A stretch of DNA of 64,000 bases, taken from Streptomyces hokutonensis (GTDB lineage: Bacteria > Actinomycetota > Actinomycetes > Streptomycetales > Streptomycetaceae). The notes under the pieces are model-generated. The model was given only the letters and a program-made list of their open reading frames with translations. It was not told the DNA's origin and made no database searches. Every line of letters starts with the position of its first letter. Within the stretch, counting starts at the first letter, position 1. Location: contig NZ_BARG01000021.1 of NCBI RefSeq assembly GCF_000376565.1, forward strand, positions 206,139 to 270,138, written 5' to 3'. This document shows, in pieces, positions 7,540 through 20,269 of this stretch. Made by a program: the position numbers and the translations under genes.

Positions 7540-10266
7540 CTAGTGCGCCGCCGACTCCCAGTCCGGGCCCACACCCACCGAGACGTCGAGCGGCGCCCGG
7601 AGATGCACCGCGCCCGCCATCTCGTGGCGGACCAGTTCCTCCGTGGCCGCTCGTTCGCCGGGGGCGATCTCCAGGACGATTTCGTCGTGGACCTGGAGGA
7701 GCATGCGGGACTTGAGGCCGGCCTCGCGCAGGGCGGTGTCGACCTTGAGCATGGCCATCTTGACGATGTCCGCCGCGGTGCCCTGGATCGGCGCGTTGAG
7801 CGCCATGCGCTCGGCGGCCTCGCGGCGTTGACGGTTGTCGCTGTTGAGGTCGGGGAGGTAGCGGCGGCGCCCGAAGAGGGTTGCCGTGTAGCCCGTGGCG
7901 CGTGCCTCGTCGACCGCGCGGCGCAGATAGTCCCGTACGCCGCCGAAGCGCTCGAAGTAGGTGTCCATCAGGACCCGTGCCTCGCCCGCGTCGATGTTCA
8001 GCTGCTGGGAGAGGCCGAAGGCGGAGAGCCCGTAGGCGAGGCCGTACGACATCGCCTTGATCTTGCGGCGCATCTCCGCGTCGACCTTGGAGCCCTCGAC
8101 GGAGAACACCTGGGAGGCGACCGTGGTGTGCAGGTCCTCGCCTGAGGTGAACGCCTCCAACAGGCCCTCGTCCTCGGAGAGATGGGCCATCACACGGAGT
8201 TCGATCTGACTGTAGTCCGCGGTCATGAGGGACTCGAAGCCCTCACCGACCACGAAGCCCCTGCGGATCGCCCTGCCCTCGTCCGTGCGGACCGGGATGT
8301 TCTGCAGGTTCGGGTCCGTCGACGACAGACGTCCCGTCGCGGCGACGGTCTGGTTGAACGTGGTGTGGATACGGCCGTCCGTCGCGATCGTCTTGATCAG
8401 GCCCTCGACGGTGACGCGCAGCTTCGCCTGTTCGCGGTGGCGGAGCATGATGACCGGCAGTTCGTTCTCGGTCTGGTTGGCGAGCCAGGCCAGGGCGTCG
8501 GCGTCGGTGGTGTAGCCGGTCTTCGTCTTCTTGGTCTTGGGCAGGCCGAGTTCGCCGAAGAGGACTTCCTGGAGCTGCTTGGGCGAGCCGAGGTTGAACT
8601 CGTGTCCGGCCGCCGCGTGCGCCTCCTTCACCGCCTGCTGGACGGCACCGGCGAACATCTGCTCCATGGCTTCGAGGTGGGCCTTGTCGGCCGCGATGCC
8701 GTACCGCTCCAGGCGGGCCAGCAGGATCGAGGTGGGCAGCTCCATGTCCCGCAGGAGGTCCGCCGCGCCGACCTCCTGGAGGCGCTCCCCGAAGGCGTCT
8801 CCCAGGTCGAGGATCGCGCGGGCCTGCACCATCAGGGCGTCCGCCTCGGCGCCGTCGTCCGCGCCGAAGGCCAGCTGGCCGTCGGCCGTGGCGGCGGGGG
8901 CCAGCTCGCGGCCGAGGTACTCCAGGGACAGCGCGTCCAGGTCGAAGGAGCGGCGGCCGGGCTTGACGAGGTAGGCGGCGAGCGCGGTGTCCATGGTGAT
9001 GCCGTTGATGGTCCAGCCGTGCTCGGCGAAGACCCGCATCGCGCCCTTGGCGTTGTGGAACACCTTGGGGCGGTCTGCGTCGGCCAGCCAGGCCGCGAAC
9101 GCGTTCTCGTCGCTCTCGTCCAGCTCGGCCGGGTCGAACCAGGCGGCCGCTCCGCCCGCGGTGGCGAGCGCGACCTCGGTCACCGAACCCGAGCCGAGCG
9201 CCCAGGTGTCGACGGTGGCGACGCCGAGGGGCTCGGTGCCGTAGTCGGCGAGCCAGCCGGGCAGTTCGCCGGTGGCGAGGACCGAGCCGTCGACCGCGAC
9301 ACCGCTCTCGGCGGGCGGGGTCGCGTCGGCCTCCTCTGCGCCCGGGTCGACGGCCAGCAGGCGCTCGCGCAGCGAGGGGTTGCGGATCTCCAGGGTGTCG
9401 AGAACCATCGCGACGGCCGTGCGGTCGTACGGAGCGCGCTCCAGATCGACGACCGTCTTGGGCAGCTCGACGTCCTTGACCATCTCGGTCAGGCGGCGGT
9501 TGAGCTTGACCGCGTCCAGGTGGTCGCGGAGGTTCTGCCCGGCCTTGCCCTTGACCTCGTCGACGCGCTCGACCAGGTCGGCGAACGAACCGAACTGGTT
9601 GATCCACTTCGCGGCGGTCTTCTCGCCGACACCGGGGATGCCGGGGAGGTTGTCGGACGGGTCGCCGCGCAGGGCCGCGAAGTCGGGGTACTGGGCGGGC
9701 GTCAACCCGTACTTCTCGACGACCTTCTCCGGAGTGAACCGGGTCAGCTCGGAGACGCCCTTCGTCGGGTACAGCACCGTGGTGTGGTCGGACACCAGCT
9801 GGAAGGAGTCCCGGTCTCCGGTGACGATCAGCACGTCGAAGCCCTCGGCCTCGGCCTGGGTGGCGAGCGTGGCGATGACGTCGTCGGCCTCGAAGCCGTC
9901 GACCGCGAACCGGGAGACGTGCATCGCGTCGAGCAGCTCGCCGATCAGCTCGACCTGGCCCTTGAACTCGTCCGGGGTCTTGGAGCGGTTCGCCTTGTAC
10001 TCGGTGAACTCCTCGGAGCGCCAGGTCTTGCGGGACACGTCGAAGGCCACCGCGAAGTGCGTGGGCGCCTCGTCGCGCAGGGTGTTGGCCAGCATCGACG
10101 CGAAGCCGTAGATCGCGTTCGTCGGCTGGCCCGTCGCGGTCGTGAAGTTCTCCGCGGGCAGCGCGAAGAACGCGCGGTAGGCCAGCGAGTGCCCGTCCAT
10201 CAGCATCAGCCGTGGACGGTCTCCGCCGGAGGTCTTGTCGGTCTTCTTCGATGCTGTCTCTGCCAC
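7540..10266 (-). CDS. polA: DNA polymerase I
   Basis: 908-residue family A polymerase for Okazaki fragment processing and repair. The N-terminal 300 residues form the 5'-3' flap exonuclease (LMLMDGHSLAYRAFFAL, DGFEADDVIATLA, GDRDSFQLV, GIPGVGEKTA). The middle domain aligns with the 3'-5' exonuclease fold but lacks the DxE motif (VDTWALG at that place), so proofreading is probably absent. The polymerase domain is complete: motif A DYSQIELR with D684, O-helix RRKIKAMSYGLAYG, motif C VHDEIVLE with D861. The O-helix has Tyr741 where E. coli has Phe762. GTG start at 10266, with AGGA eight bases upstream; it gives the family start MAETASKK. Confidence 0.96.
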   Translation of the reverse strand: MAETASKKTDKTSGGDRPRLMLMDGHSLAYRAFFALPAENFTTATGQPTNAIYGFASMLANTLRDEAPTHFAVAFDVSRKTWRSEEFTEYKANRSKTPDEFKGQVELIGELLDAMHVSRFAVDGFEADDVIATLATQAEAEGFDVLIVTGDRDSFQLVSDHTTVLYPTKGVSELTRFTPEKVVEKYGLTPAQYPDFAALRGDPSDNLPGIPGVGEKTAAKWINQFGSFADLVERVDEVKGKAGQNLRDHLDAVKLNRRLTEMVKDVELPKTVVDLERAPYDRTAVAMVLDTLEIRNPSLRERLLAVDPGAEEADATPPAESGVAVDGSVLATGELPGWLADYGTEPLGVATVDTWALGSGSVTEVALATAGGAAAWFDPAELDESDENAFAAWLADADRPKVFHNAKGAMRVFAEHGWTINGITMDTALAAYLVKPGRRSFDLDALSLEYLGRELAPAATADGQLAFGADDGAEADALMVQARAILDLGDAFGERLQEVGAADLLRDMELPTSILLARLERYGIAADKAHLEAMEQMFAGAVQQAVKEAHAAAGHEFNLGSPKQLQEVLFGELGLPKTKKTKTGYTTDADALAWLANQTENELPVIMLRHREQAKLRVTVEGLIKTIATDGRIHTTFNQTVAATGRLSSTDPNLQNIPVRTDEGRAIRRGFVVGEGFESLMTADYSQIELRVMAHLSEDEGLLEAFTSGEDLHTTVASQVFSVEGSKVDAEMRRKIKAMSYGLAYGLSAFGLSQQLNIDAGEARVLMDTYFERFGGVRDYLRRAVDEARATGYTATLFGRRRYLPDLNSDNRQRREAAERMALNAPIQGTAADIVKMAMLKVDTALREAGLKSRMLLQVHDEIVLEIAPGERAATEELVRHEMAGAVHLRAPLDVSVGVGPDWESAAH

Positions 10267-10794
10267 GACCCCGATCCTGCCACGCCCCACTGACAGTCGG
10301 GGTCACGGTCGCCGCGTCGGAGGCCGTGGCCGAGATGAACCAAGGTCGGGCGAGGGGCATGGGAGAGACGGCGGGAGTCGCCGCCGCGGCAGCGCAAGCG
10401 GCGGACGATCCGGCGCCGCCCGCGGGCGGAGACCGCGGTGACGGAGAAAGCCCGCGCAGGGCGCGGGCAGTGTGGCCCGTCGCATCGCGGCGACGGTGCA
10501 CGGGAATCGGTCCCCGTGGCCGCGCGGAAGGCCACGCACGCGTGCGAGGTCACCATCGCCGCGGGAGACCCGGACGAACGCTCCCCAGCCCACCACCTGG
10601 CGGATCGGACCGACCGCCGCCACCCGCCGCAGCGAGGAAGCCGCAGCGAGGAACCGGACAAGCCCACCCCGCCCCACACCTCGCCCCGCACACAGGCCGA
10701 AACCATTGAGCCCACGAACCGACCTCGGCGTTGTCACTGCCGCGTGCGAGGATCGGAGATGTAGTGCACACGTGCCAGCGAAGGAGGGCCCGCG
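10267..10794. other. 528-bp gap between divergent polA and FdhF-like gene
   Basis: No gene is supported here. Open frames exist on both strands but show Arg/Pro/Gly-rich shadow composition and no recognisable homology or ribosome sites. The stretch must hold the promoters of polA (minus) and the oxidoreductase (plus). A perfect hairpin GCCCGCGC/GCGCGGGC spans 10450-10468, and a smaller CGTCGC/GCGACG stem spans 10478-10495. Confidence 0.5.
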
Positions 10795-13074
<2,280 letters not shown>

Positions 13075-13125
13075 GCGTTTGCTCAGTAGCCGTAACAGTG
13101 ATCACGACGAACGGAGTCGGGCCCC

Positions 13126-13614
13126 ATGGGCGAGCAGCAGCAGGTGCAGTTCCCGCAAGAGGTCGTCGACGAGTACGCCGCGCTCGGCGTCGACCTGCCC
13201 GCACTCTTCTCCGCCGGATACCTGGGCTCGCGCATGGGGCTGGAGATCCTGGAGGCGTCCGCCGAGCGTGTCGTCGGGACGCTGCCGGTCGAAGGGAACA
13301 CCCAGCCGTACGGGCTGCTGCACGGCGGCGCGTCCGCCGTGCTCGCCGAGACCCTCGGCTCCATCGGCTCGATGCTGCACGGCGGCAGCTCGAAGATAGC
13401 CGTCGGCGTCGACCTGAACTGCACCCACCACCGCGGCGCCCGCTCCGGCCTGGTCACCGGCGTGGCCACCCCCCTGCACCGGGGCCGCTCGACGGCGACG
13501 TACGAGATCGTGATCAGTGACGAGGAGGGGCGACGGGTGTGCAGCGCGCGGCTGACCTGTCTGCTGCGGGACCTGAACCCGGGCGACGCGATCCCCGAGC
13601 GCGCCGCGATCTGA
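13126..13614 (+). CDS. PaaI-family hotdog thioesterase
   Basis: 162 residues with the hotdog-fold signature QPYGLLHGGASAVLAETLGS, where the His-Gly-Gly and the following Glu belong to the active site of PaaI/YbdB-type acyl-CoA thioesterases. The second half VGVDLNCTHHRGARSGLVTG and STATYEIVISDEEGRRVCSARLTCLL matches the remaining strands. It hydrolyses acyl-CoA or aryl-CoA esters in the cytoplasm; the exact substrate cannot be told. It probably shares a transcript with the oxidoreductase upstream. GGAG lies about 9 bases before the ATG. Confidence 0.88.
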   Translation: MGEQQQVQFPQEVVDEYAALGVDLPALFSAGYLGSRMGLEILEASAERVVGTLPVEGNTQPYGLLHGGASAVLAETLGSIGSMLHGGSSKIAVGVDLNCTHHRGARSGLVTGVATPLHRGRSTATYEIVISDEEGRRVCSARLTCLLRDLNPGDAIPERAAI

Positions 13615-13718
13615 CCACCCGCGGTCCATCGGTCCGGCGGCCGATCCGGACGGTGGGCCGAACCCCGTCTTCCGCACCCCCGTCCACTCCCCTACCGTTT
13701 TCCCATGAGGCTGCCGGC

Positions 13719-14390
13719 ATGAGCGGTATCGGGCCCGTCGAATCCGTCGACTCGCCGGAGGCGAACGGGAGTTACGAAGTCATCGGCGGCGATCCGCCCC
13801 ATCTGACGGACCGTTGGCACACCCTGTCGCCGCGCACCCGCAGAGCCGCGCTCGCAGCGGGCGCGGTCGCCGCCCTGGGCGTCGGAGCCGTCCTCCTGCC
13901 GCCCGTCCACACCTCCCGGCAGAGCGACCCGCAACCACCCACTCCATGGCCCGCGAACATCACCGAGTGGCGCTATGTCGGACTCGCCCAGACCACCGAC
14001 TCCCCCACCACGACCGGTTTCTTCCGCTTCGCGGTCACCGTGGACAGCGGACCCCCCGTCACCCTGCGCGTCACCGGCGCCGCCTTCGACGGACTCACCG
14101 CCGAGGCCGTCCCGGAACCGTCCTTCACCGTGCACACCGGAGCGACCCGCCGCGTCACCGTGGAGATTTCGGTTTCCGACTGTTCGGGACTGCCCCTGAA
14201 TGCGGACCTCGCCTTTCTGGACGTAACGCTGCGTAACACGCGCGCAATACAACGCCACAGTTTCATCTTCGGCGCCTCCTACTCCAAGGACCTTTCCCAG
14301 CTCCTCCACAGGGCCTGCAGTACGACAAACGCCAGGCCAGGCCCACGGCCAAGCGGAAGTGCAGGTTCTCAAAATGTGGACCTCGGCTGA
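13719..14390 (+). CDS. Hypothetical membrane-anchored protein
   Basis: 223 residues from the ATG at 13719, which has GAGG about 9 bases upstream. After about 35 polar residues comes RTRRAALAAGAVAALGVGAVLLPP, a single hydrophobic helix preceded by twin arginines, so the protein is anchored in or exported across the membrane. The remaining 150 residues are beta-rich with two conserved-looking blocks (GFFRFAVTVDSGPPVTLRVTGAAFDGL and TRRVTVEISVSDCSGLPLNADL) and one cysteine pair candidate (SDCSG and HRACS). I know similar uncharacterised Streptomyces proteins but no function. Confidence 0.65.
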   Translation: MSGIGPVESVDSPEANGSYEVIGGDPPHLTDRWHTLSPRTRRAALAAGAVAALGVGAVLLPPVHTSRQSDPQPPTPWPANITEWRYVGLAQTTDSPTTTGFFRFAVTVDSGPPVTLRVTGAAFDGLTAEAVPEPSFTVHTGATRRVTVEISVSDCSGLPLNADLAFLDVTLRNTRAIQRHSFIFGASYSKDLSQLLHRACSTTNARPGPRPSGSAGSQNVDLG

Positions 14391-14501
14391 ATTCCGCCAA
14401 ACCGGCTGAGACCCACCTTCCGCGAAGCCCTCCAACCGGCACGTCATAACAAGAAAGTCACAAGCCAGCGCACGACGATGCCCATGCCTACAGACCGGGC
14501 T

Positions 14502-14507
14502 TAGAGT
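14502..14507 (+). promoter_or_regulatory. Candidate -10 box of the liv operon
   Basis: TAGAGT fits the TAGRRT -10 consensus of the main Streptomyces sigma factor HrdB and lies 92 bases before the GTG of the binding-protein gene. No good -35 hexamer is seen 17-18 bases upstream. Confidence 0.3.
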
Positions 14508-14598
14508 CACGGCCAGTCACCGCTCCATCGGGAGTTCGGTACCAGCGCAGCACCCTCCGCCCCCACCCGGGCGACTGTGCCTGCGGAAAGGACAGATT

Positions 14599-15831
14599 GT
14601 GCGACAGCGTTCTCTGGTGATTCTTACCTCCGTACTCACCACCGGAGCTCTGACCCTCACCGCCTGCGGCTCCCGGGACAGCGGCAGCAAGAGTGACAGT
14701 GGGTCCACCACCCTGACCATCGGCGTCGACGCTCCCCTGTCCGGTGAGAACTCCACCACCGGCCTCGGCATCCAGTACGGCGTCCAGATCGCCATCGACG
14801 ACGCCAACAAGAACAACTGGGTCCCGGGCGTCAAGTTCAAGATCAAGGCCCTGGACGACAAGGCGCAGCCCGCCACCGGCCAGTCCAACGCCACCGCCTT
14901 CACCGGCGACAGCAACGTCGTCGGCGCGGTCGGCCCGCTGAACTCCGGCGTCGCCCAGTCGATGCAGCAGGTGTTCGCCTCGGCCAACATGGTCGAGATC
15001 TCCCCGTCGAACACCAACCCGGCCCTGACCCAGGGCAAGGACTGGGCCACCACCAAGACGCGGCCGTACAAGACGTACTTCCGCACCGCCACCACCGACG
15101 CCCTCCAGGGTGCGTTCGCCGCCGACTACGCGTACAACGGCCTCAAGAAGAAGAAGGCCTTCGTCGTCGACGACAAGCAGACCTACGGCGCCGGCCTGGC
15201 CGGGATCTTCAACAGCGCCTTCAAGAAGCTCGGCGGCTCCATCGCGGGCACCGACCACGTCAACACCGGCGACACCGACTTCAGCTCGCTCGTCACCAAG
15301 ATCAAGAACTCCGGCGCCGACCTGCTCTACTACGGCGGCCAGTACGACGAGTCGGAGAAGATCACCAAGCAGCTCAAGGGCGCCGGCGTCAAGATCCCGC
15401 TGTTCGGCGGTGACGGCATGTTCGCCACCACCTACATCCAGACCGCCGGCAAGGCCGCCGAGGGCGACCTCGCCACCTCCGTCGGCGTCCCCGCCGACAC
15501 CCTGCCCGCCGCCAAGCAGTTCATCGCGACCTACAAGGCCAAGGGCTACAAGGGTGACTACGGCGCCTACGGTGCCTACGCCTACGACGCCGCCACCGCC
15601 ATCATCAAGGCAGTGAAGGCCGTCAAGGACGCCAACGGCGACAAGCTCCCCGCCAGCAGCGACCTCCGCTCCAAGGTCGTCGACGCCGTCCAGAAGTCCG
15701 ACTTCGAGGGCATCTCCGGCAAGGTCGCCTTCGACCAGTACGGCGACACCACCAACAAGCAGCTCACCGTCTACCAGGTCACCAACGGCGCCTGGAAGGC
15801 CGTGAAGACCGGCACCTTCAACGGCAGCTGA
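14599..15831 (+). CDS. livJ: Branched-chain amino acid ABC transporter, substrate-binding lipoprotein
   Basis: 410 residues of the periplasmic-binding-protein type I (LivJ) family. A lipoprotein signal peptide ends in LTLTAC, with Cys23 as lipidation site. The mature part begins with LTIGVDAPLSGENSTTG, the usual opening of Leu/Ile/Val-binding proteins, and contains VVGAVGPLNSGVAQSM and AYAYDAATAIIKAV. It captures branched-chain amino acids (or amides) outside the membrane and hands them to LivHM. GTG start with AAAGGA seven bases upstream. It is the first gene of the five-gene operon; a hairpin after it suggests that it is expressed more strongly than the permease genes. Confidence 0.93.
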   Translation: MRQRSLVILTSVLTTGALTLTACGSRDSGSKSDSGSTTLTIGVDAPLSGENSTTGLGIQYGVQIAIDDANKNNWVPGVKFKIKALDDKAQPATGQSNATAFTGDSNVVGAVGPLNSGVAQSMQQVFASANMVEISPSNTNPALTQGKDWATTKTRPYKTYFRTATTDALQGAFAADYAYNGLKKKKAFVVDDKQTYGAGLAGIFNSAFKKLGGSIAGTDHVNTGDTDFSSLVTKIKNSGADLLYYGGQYDESEKITKQLKGAGVKIPLFGGDGMFATTYIQTAGKAAEGDLATSVGVPADTLPAAKQFIATYKAKGYKGDYGAYGAYAYDAATAIIKAVKAVKDANGDKLPASSDLRSKVVDAVQKSDFEGISGKVAFDQYGDTTNKQLTVYQVTNGAWKAVKTGTFNGS

Positions 15832-15855
15832 CCTCAGCTCCAGCACCACCGCACC

Positions 15856-15895
15856 ACGGGCCGCGCGGAAGGAGGATCCCGACCGCGCGGCCCGT
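15856..15895 (+). terminator. Intercistronic hairpin between livJ and livH
   Basis: ACGGGCCGCGCGG (15856-15868) and CCGCGCGGCCCGT (15883-15895) form a perfect 13-bp stem with a 14-base loop, starting 25 bases after the livJ stop. Such structures between binding-protein and permease genes commonly cause partial termination or protect the upstream mRNA, giving an excess of binding protein. Confidence 0.55.
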
Positions 15896-15961
15896 TGTCA
15901 CACCCCCACCCCCAGGCACGCGATCTGTGCACACGACCCCAGCGACAATGGAGGCCACGCG

Positions 15962-16891
15962 GTGAACACCCTGCCGCAGCAGCTGGCCAACGGGCTGCTC
16001 CTAGGCTCGATGTACGGGCTGATCGCCATCGGCTACACGATGGTGTACGGCATCGTCCAGCTCATCAACTTCGCGCACGGCGAGATCTTCATGACCGGGG
16101 CCTTCGGCGCCCTCACGGTCTACGCCTACATCCTGCCCGACGGCACCTCGATGGTGGTGGCCGTACCGCTCATGCTGATCGGCGGCGGAATCGTCTCCGT
16201 CCTCGTCGCGGTAGGGGCCGAACGATTCGCCTATCGCCCCCTGCGGCAAGCACCACGACTGGCACCCCTCATCACCGCCATCGGCCTCTCACTCGCCCTC
16301 CAGGAAGTCGTCCGGAACTTCTACCCGGGCGCCGACAAGGACCGCTCCTTCCCCAGCCTCGACGGCACCCACGACCTCGGCTCCATCACCATCACCGACG
16401 CCGACATCTTCCTGGTCATCGCCGCCATCGTCTGCATGTCCGGCCTCGCCTGGTTCGTCCGCAAGAGCCGCACCGGCCGCGCCATGCAGGCCACCGCCCA
16501 GGACCCGGACACCTCCCAGCTCATGGGCATCGACACCAACCGGATCATCGTCATCGCGTTCGCCATCGGCGGCTTCTTCGCCGCCGTAGCAGCCGTCTCC
16601 TACGGCCTGAAGTACGGCAACATCGGCTACCGCATGGGCTTCCTGATGGGCCTCAAGGCCTTCACCGCGGCCGTCATGGGCGGCATCGGCAACATCTACG
16701 GCGCCATGCTCGGCGGAGTCGTCCTCGGCGTCGCCGAAACCCTCGCCTCCGCCTACATCAACCACATCCCCGGCATGCAGCAGCTCGGCGGATCCGGCTG
16801 GGCCAACGTCTGGGCCTTCTGTCTCCTCATCCTCGTACTGCTGTTCAGGCCACAGGGCCTGCTCGGCGAACGCGTCGCGGACAGGGCGTGA
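15962..16891 (+). CDS. livH: Branched-chain amino acid ABC transporter permease LivH
   Basis: 309-residue inner-membrane protein with about eight transmembrane helices. The family motifs are present: QQLANGLLLGSMYGLIAIGYTMVYG near the N-terminus, INFAHGEIFM (the NFAHG signature), and GLKAFTAAVMGGIGNIYGAMLGG, which is the EAA-like loop contacting the ATPases. The C-terminus RPQGLLGERV is typical. GTG start with GGAGG seven bases upstream. The stop codon lies four bases before the ATG of livM, so translation is probably coupled. Confidence 0.94.
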   Translation: MNTLPQQLANGLLLGSMYGLIAIGYTMVYGIVQLINFAHGEIFMTGAFGALTVYAYILPDGTSMVVAVPLMLIGGGIVSVLVAVGAERFAYRPLRQAPRLAPLITAIGLSLALQEVVRNFYPGADKDRSFPSLDGTHDLGSITITDADIFLVIAAIVCMSGLAWFVRKSRTGRAMQATAQDPDTSQLMGIDTNRIIVIAFAIGGFFAAVAAVSYGLKYGNIGYRMGFLMGLKAFTAAVMGGIGNIYGAMLGGVVLGVAETLASAYINHIPGMQQLGGSGWANVWAFCLLILVLLFRPQGLLGERVADRA

Positions 16892-16895
16892 TCAC

Positions 16896-18695
16896 ATGAC
16901 CGAGACGACCGAGACCCCCAAGACGCCGGCCGCCGCCCCCGCGGAACAGCGCGGCCTCATCCCGCTGCCCCTCGCAGCCGCCCGCGCCCTCCTCCTGGTC
17001 GGCGGCATCGCCACCACCGCCTCCACCTTCCTGCCCTGGACCTGGACCTCCGACTTCCCCGGCGACCTCACCGTCAACGGCTACCCCGGCGGCCTCCAGA
17101 TCCTCACCCTCGTCGCGGGCCTCATCACCGTGCTGTTCGCCCTCGCCTCCTACGGCGTCCGAGGACTCGGCTGGCTCCTGCCCGCCCGCAACAACGCACC
17201 CCTCGTCCTCACCGCCCTCAGCGGCTTCGCCGTCACCTGGTACACGGTCCTCACGATCGCCGGCGAACTCGGCGGCATCGTCAACTGGGAACCCGGCACC
17301 TACATCGCCGCCGTCGCCTCCCTGCTCCCCGTCATCGGCGCCCTCGCCCTCCCGCAGGACGCCACCGACACCACCAAGGAAGCGCTCAAGGCGTACATCG
17401 CCAAACCCGACCGCATCCCGGCCCCCCAGGCCACCGCCCCCTGGATCCAGCGACTCGCCATCACGATCATCGCCGCCCTCGCCCTCACCGTCTTCGCCTA
17501 CGGCATCGACGCGGAGGACGAACTCTTCATCGGCTTCCTGATCGTCGTCGTCTTCACCTCCTGGGCACTGCACAGCGCCGGCCTCTTCGACCGGTTCAGC
17601 CACCTCACGGCCACCAACCGCAGCTTCGCCCTCGCCATGGGCTTCGTCGCGGCCATCGCCTTCCCCTTCACCCAGACGAACGACCACTACGCCAACCTCG
17701 GCGTCAACATCCTGATCTTCGGCACCGTCGCGCTCGGCCTCAACATCGTCGTCGGCCTCGCCGGACTCCTCGACCTCGGCTACGTCGCCTTCCTCGGCGT
17801 CGGCGCCTACACCGCCGCCCTGGTCTCCGGCTCCGAGTTCTCCAAGTTCTCCGGCGTCCAGTTCCCCTTCTGGGCCGCCGCCCTCACCGGCGCCGCCGCC
17901 AGCCTGGTCTTCGGCGTCCTCATCGGCGCCCCCACCCTGCGCCTGCGCGGCGACTACCTCGCCATCGTGACCCTCGGCTTCGGAGAGATCTTCCGCATCG
18001 CCGTCAACAACATGGACGGCGTCTCCGGCCCCGACATCACCAACGGCCCCAACGGCATCCCGTCCATCCCCGACCTGTCGTTCTTCGGCTTCAACTTCGG
18101 TGACAGCCACGACATCGCCGGATTCACCATCGGCCGGTTCGCCAACTACTACCTGCTCATGGTCCTGATCATGGCGCTCGTCATCACGATCTACCGCCGC
18201 GCCTCCGACTCCCGCATCGGCCGGTCCTGGATCGCCATCCGCGAGGACGAGACCGCCGCCACCGCCATGGGCATCAACGGCTTCCGCGTCAAGCTCATCG
18301 CCTTCGCCCTCGGCGCCACCCTCGCCGGCCTCGCCGGCACGGTCAGCGCCCACGTGACGTACAGCGTGGTGCCCAATCCGTACCAGTTCGCCGGAGCGGC
18401 CCCGCCCAACTCCGCGTTCCTCCTCGCCGCCGTAGTCCTCGGCGGCATGGGCACCGTCTCCGGACCCTTCCTCGGCGCGGCCCTGCTCTACCTGCTCCCG
18501 GAGAAGCTCGTCGCCCTCCAGGACAAGTCGCTCCTCGCCTTCGGCATCGCGCTCATCCTCCTGATGCGCTTCCGCCCCGAAGGCATCATCCCCAACCGCC
18601 GACGCCAGCTGGAATTCCACGAGACCGGCCAGCTCGACGTACCGGAGACCACGACCCTGACCGACGAACCGGCCATCACCAAGGCAGGGGCGTAG
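16896..18695 (+). CDS. livM: Branched-chain amino acid ABC transporter permease LivM, long form
   Basis: 599 residues. The C-terminal 350 residues are a standard LivM permease: NILIFGTVALGLNIVVGLAGLLDLGYVAFLGVGAY, PTLRLRGDYLAIVTLGFGEI, the EAA-like RASDSRIGRSWIAIREDETAATAMGIN, and RPEGIIPNRRR. Ahead of it is an extension of about 230 residues with roughly six hydrophobic segments, including a WTWTSDFPGDLTVNGYPGG loop, that single-domain LivM proteins lack. I recall this long form from other Streptomyces; the role of the extension is unknown. Six bases separate it from livG. Confidence 0.92.
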   Translation: MTETTETPKTPAAAPAEQRGLIPLPLAAARALLLVGGIATTASTFLPWTWTSDFPGDLTVNGYPGGLQILTLVAGLITVLFALASYGVRGLGWLLPARNNAPLVLTALSGFAVTWYTVLTIAGELGGIVNWEPGTYIAAVASLLPVIGALALPQDATDTTKEALKAYIAKPDRIPAPQATAPWIQRLAITIIAALALTVFAYGIDAEDELFIGFLIVVVFTSWALHSAGLFDRFSHLTATNRSFALAMGFVAAIAFPFTQTNDHYANLGVNILIFGTVALGLNIVVGLAGLLDLGYVAFLGVGAYTAALVSGSEFSKFSGVQFPFWAAALTGAAASLVFGVLIGAPTLRLRGDYLAIVTLGFGEIFRIAVNNMDGVSGPDITNGPNGIPSIPDLSFFGFNFGDSHDIAGFTIGRFANYYLLMVLIMALVITIYRRASDSRIGRSWIAIREDETAATAMGINGFRVKLIAFALGATLAGLAGTVSAHVTYSVVPNPYQFAGAAPPNSAFLLAAVVLGGMGTVSGPFLGAALLYLLPEKLVALQDKSLLAFGIALILLMRFRPEGIIPNRRRQLEFHETGQLDVPETTTLTDEPAITKAGA

Positions 18696-18701
18696 AGAGC
18701 C

Positions 18702-19534
<833 letters not shown>

Positions 19535-19538
<4 letters not shown>

Positions 19539-20251
19539 CCGCACTGCTAGAGGTCGAGGACCTCAGGGTCTCCTACGGCAAGATCGAAGCCGTCAAGGGC
19601 ATCTCCTTCAGCGTCGAGGCCGGCCAGGTCGTCACCCTCATCGGCACCAACGGCGCCGGCAAGACGACGACCCTGCGCACCCTCTCGGGCCTGCTCCAGC
19701 CCTCCGGCGGCAAGATCACCTTCGACGGCAAGCCGCTCAACAGCGTCCCCGCCCACAAGATCGTCGCCCTCGGCCTGGCCCACTCCCCCGAAGGCCGGCA
19801 CATCTTCCCCCGCCTCACCATCGCGGAGAACCTCCAGCTCGGCGCCTTCCTCCGCAAGGACAAGGAAGGCATCGAAAAGGACATCCAGCGCGCCTACGAC
19901 CTCTTCCCCATCCTCGGAGAACGTCAGAAGCAGGCCGCGGGAACCCTCTCCGGCGGCGAGCAGCAGATGCTGGCCATGGGCCGCGCGCTCATGTCCCAGC
20001 CGAAACTGCTCATGCTGGACGAGCCGTCCATGGGCCTCTCCCCGATCATGATGCAGAAGATCATGGCGACCATCGTGGAGCTCAAGGCCTCCGGCACGAC
20101 GATCCTCCTCGTCGAACAGAACGCCCAGGCAGCCCTGTCCCTCGCCGACCAGGGCCACGTCATGGAGGTCGGCAACATCGTCCTCTCCGGCTCGGGCGAG
20201 GACCTGCTGCACGACGAGTCGGTACGGAAGGCGTACCTCGGCGAGGACTAG
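19535..20251 (+). CDS. livF: Branched-chain amino acid ABC transporter ATPase LivF
   Basis: 238-residue ABC ATPase, the normal LivF length. Walker A GTNGAGKTTTLR, Q-loop context AHSPEGRHIFPRLTI (the PEGR motif of LivF), signature LSGGEQQMLAMGRAL, Walker B LLMLDEPSMGLSP, switch VEQNAQ. Starts with GTG inside the 4-base overlap with livG and is the last gene of the operon, followed by a strong hairpin. Confidence 0.95.
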
Positions 20252-20269
20252 GTCCTTTCCGTTCGCTTC

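Noticed and set aside
8182..10293. 703-residue open frame on the plus strand opposite polA
   Set aside because: Gly/Val/Arg/Gln-rich shadow composition with no motif; polA on the other strand is certain.
10206..10715. 169-residue minus-strand frame in the polA upstream gap
   Set aside because: No ribosome site or recognisable sequence, and it overlaps the polA start.
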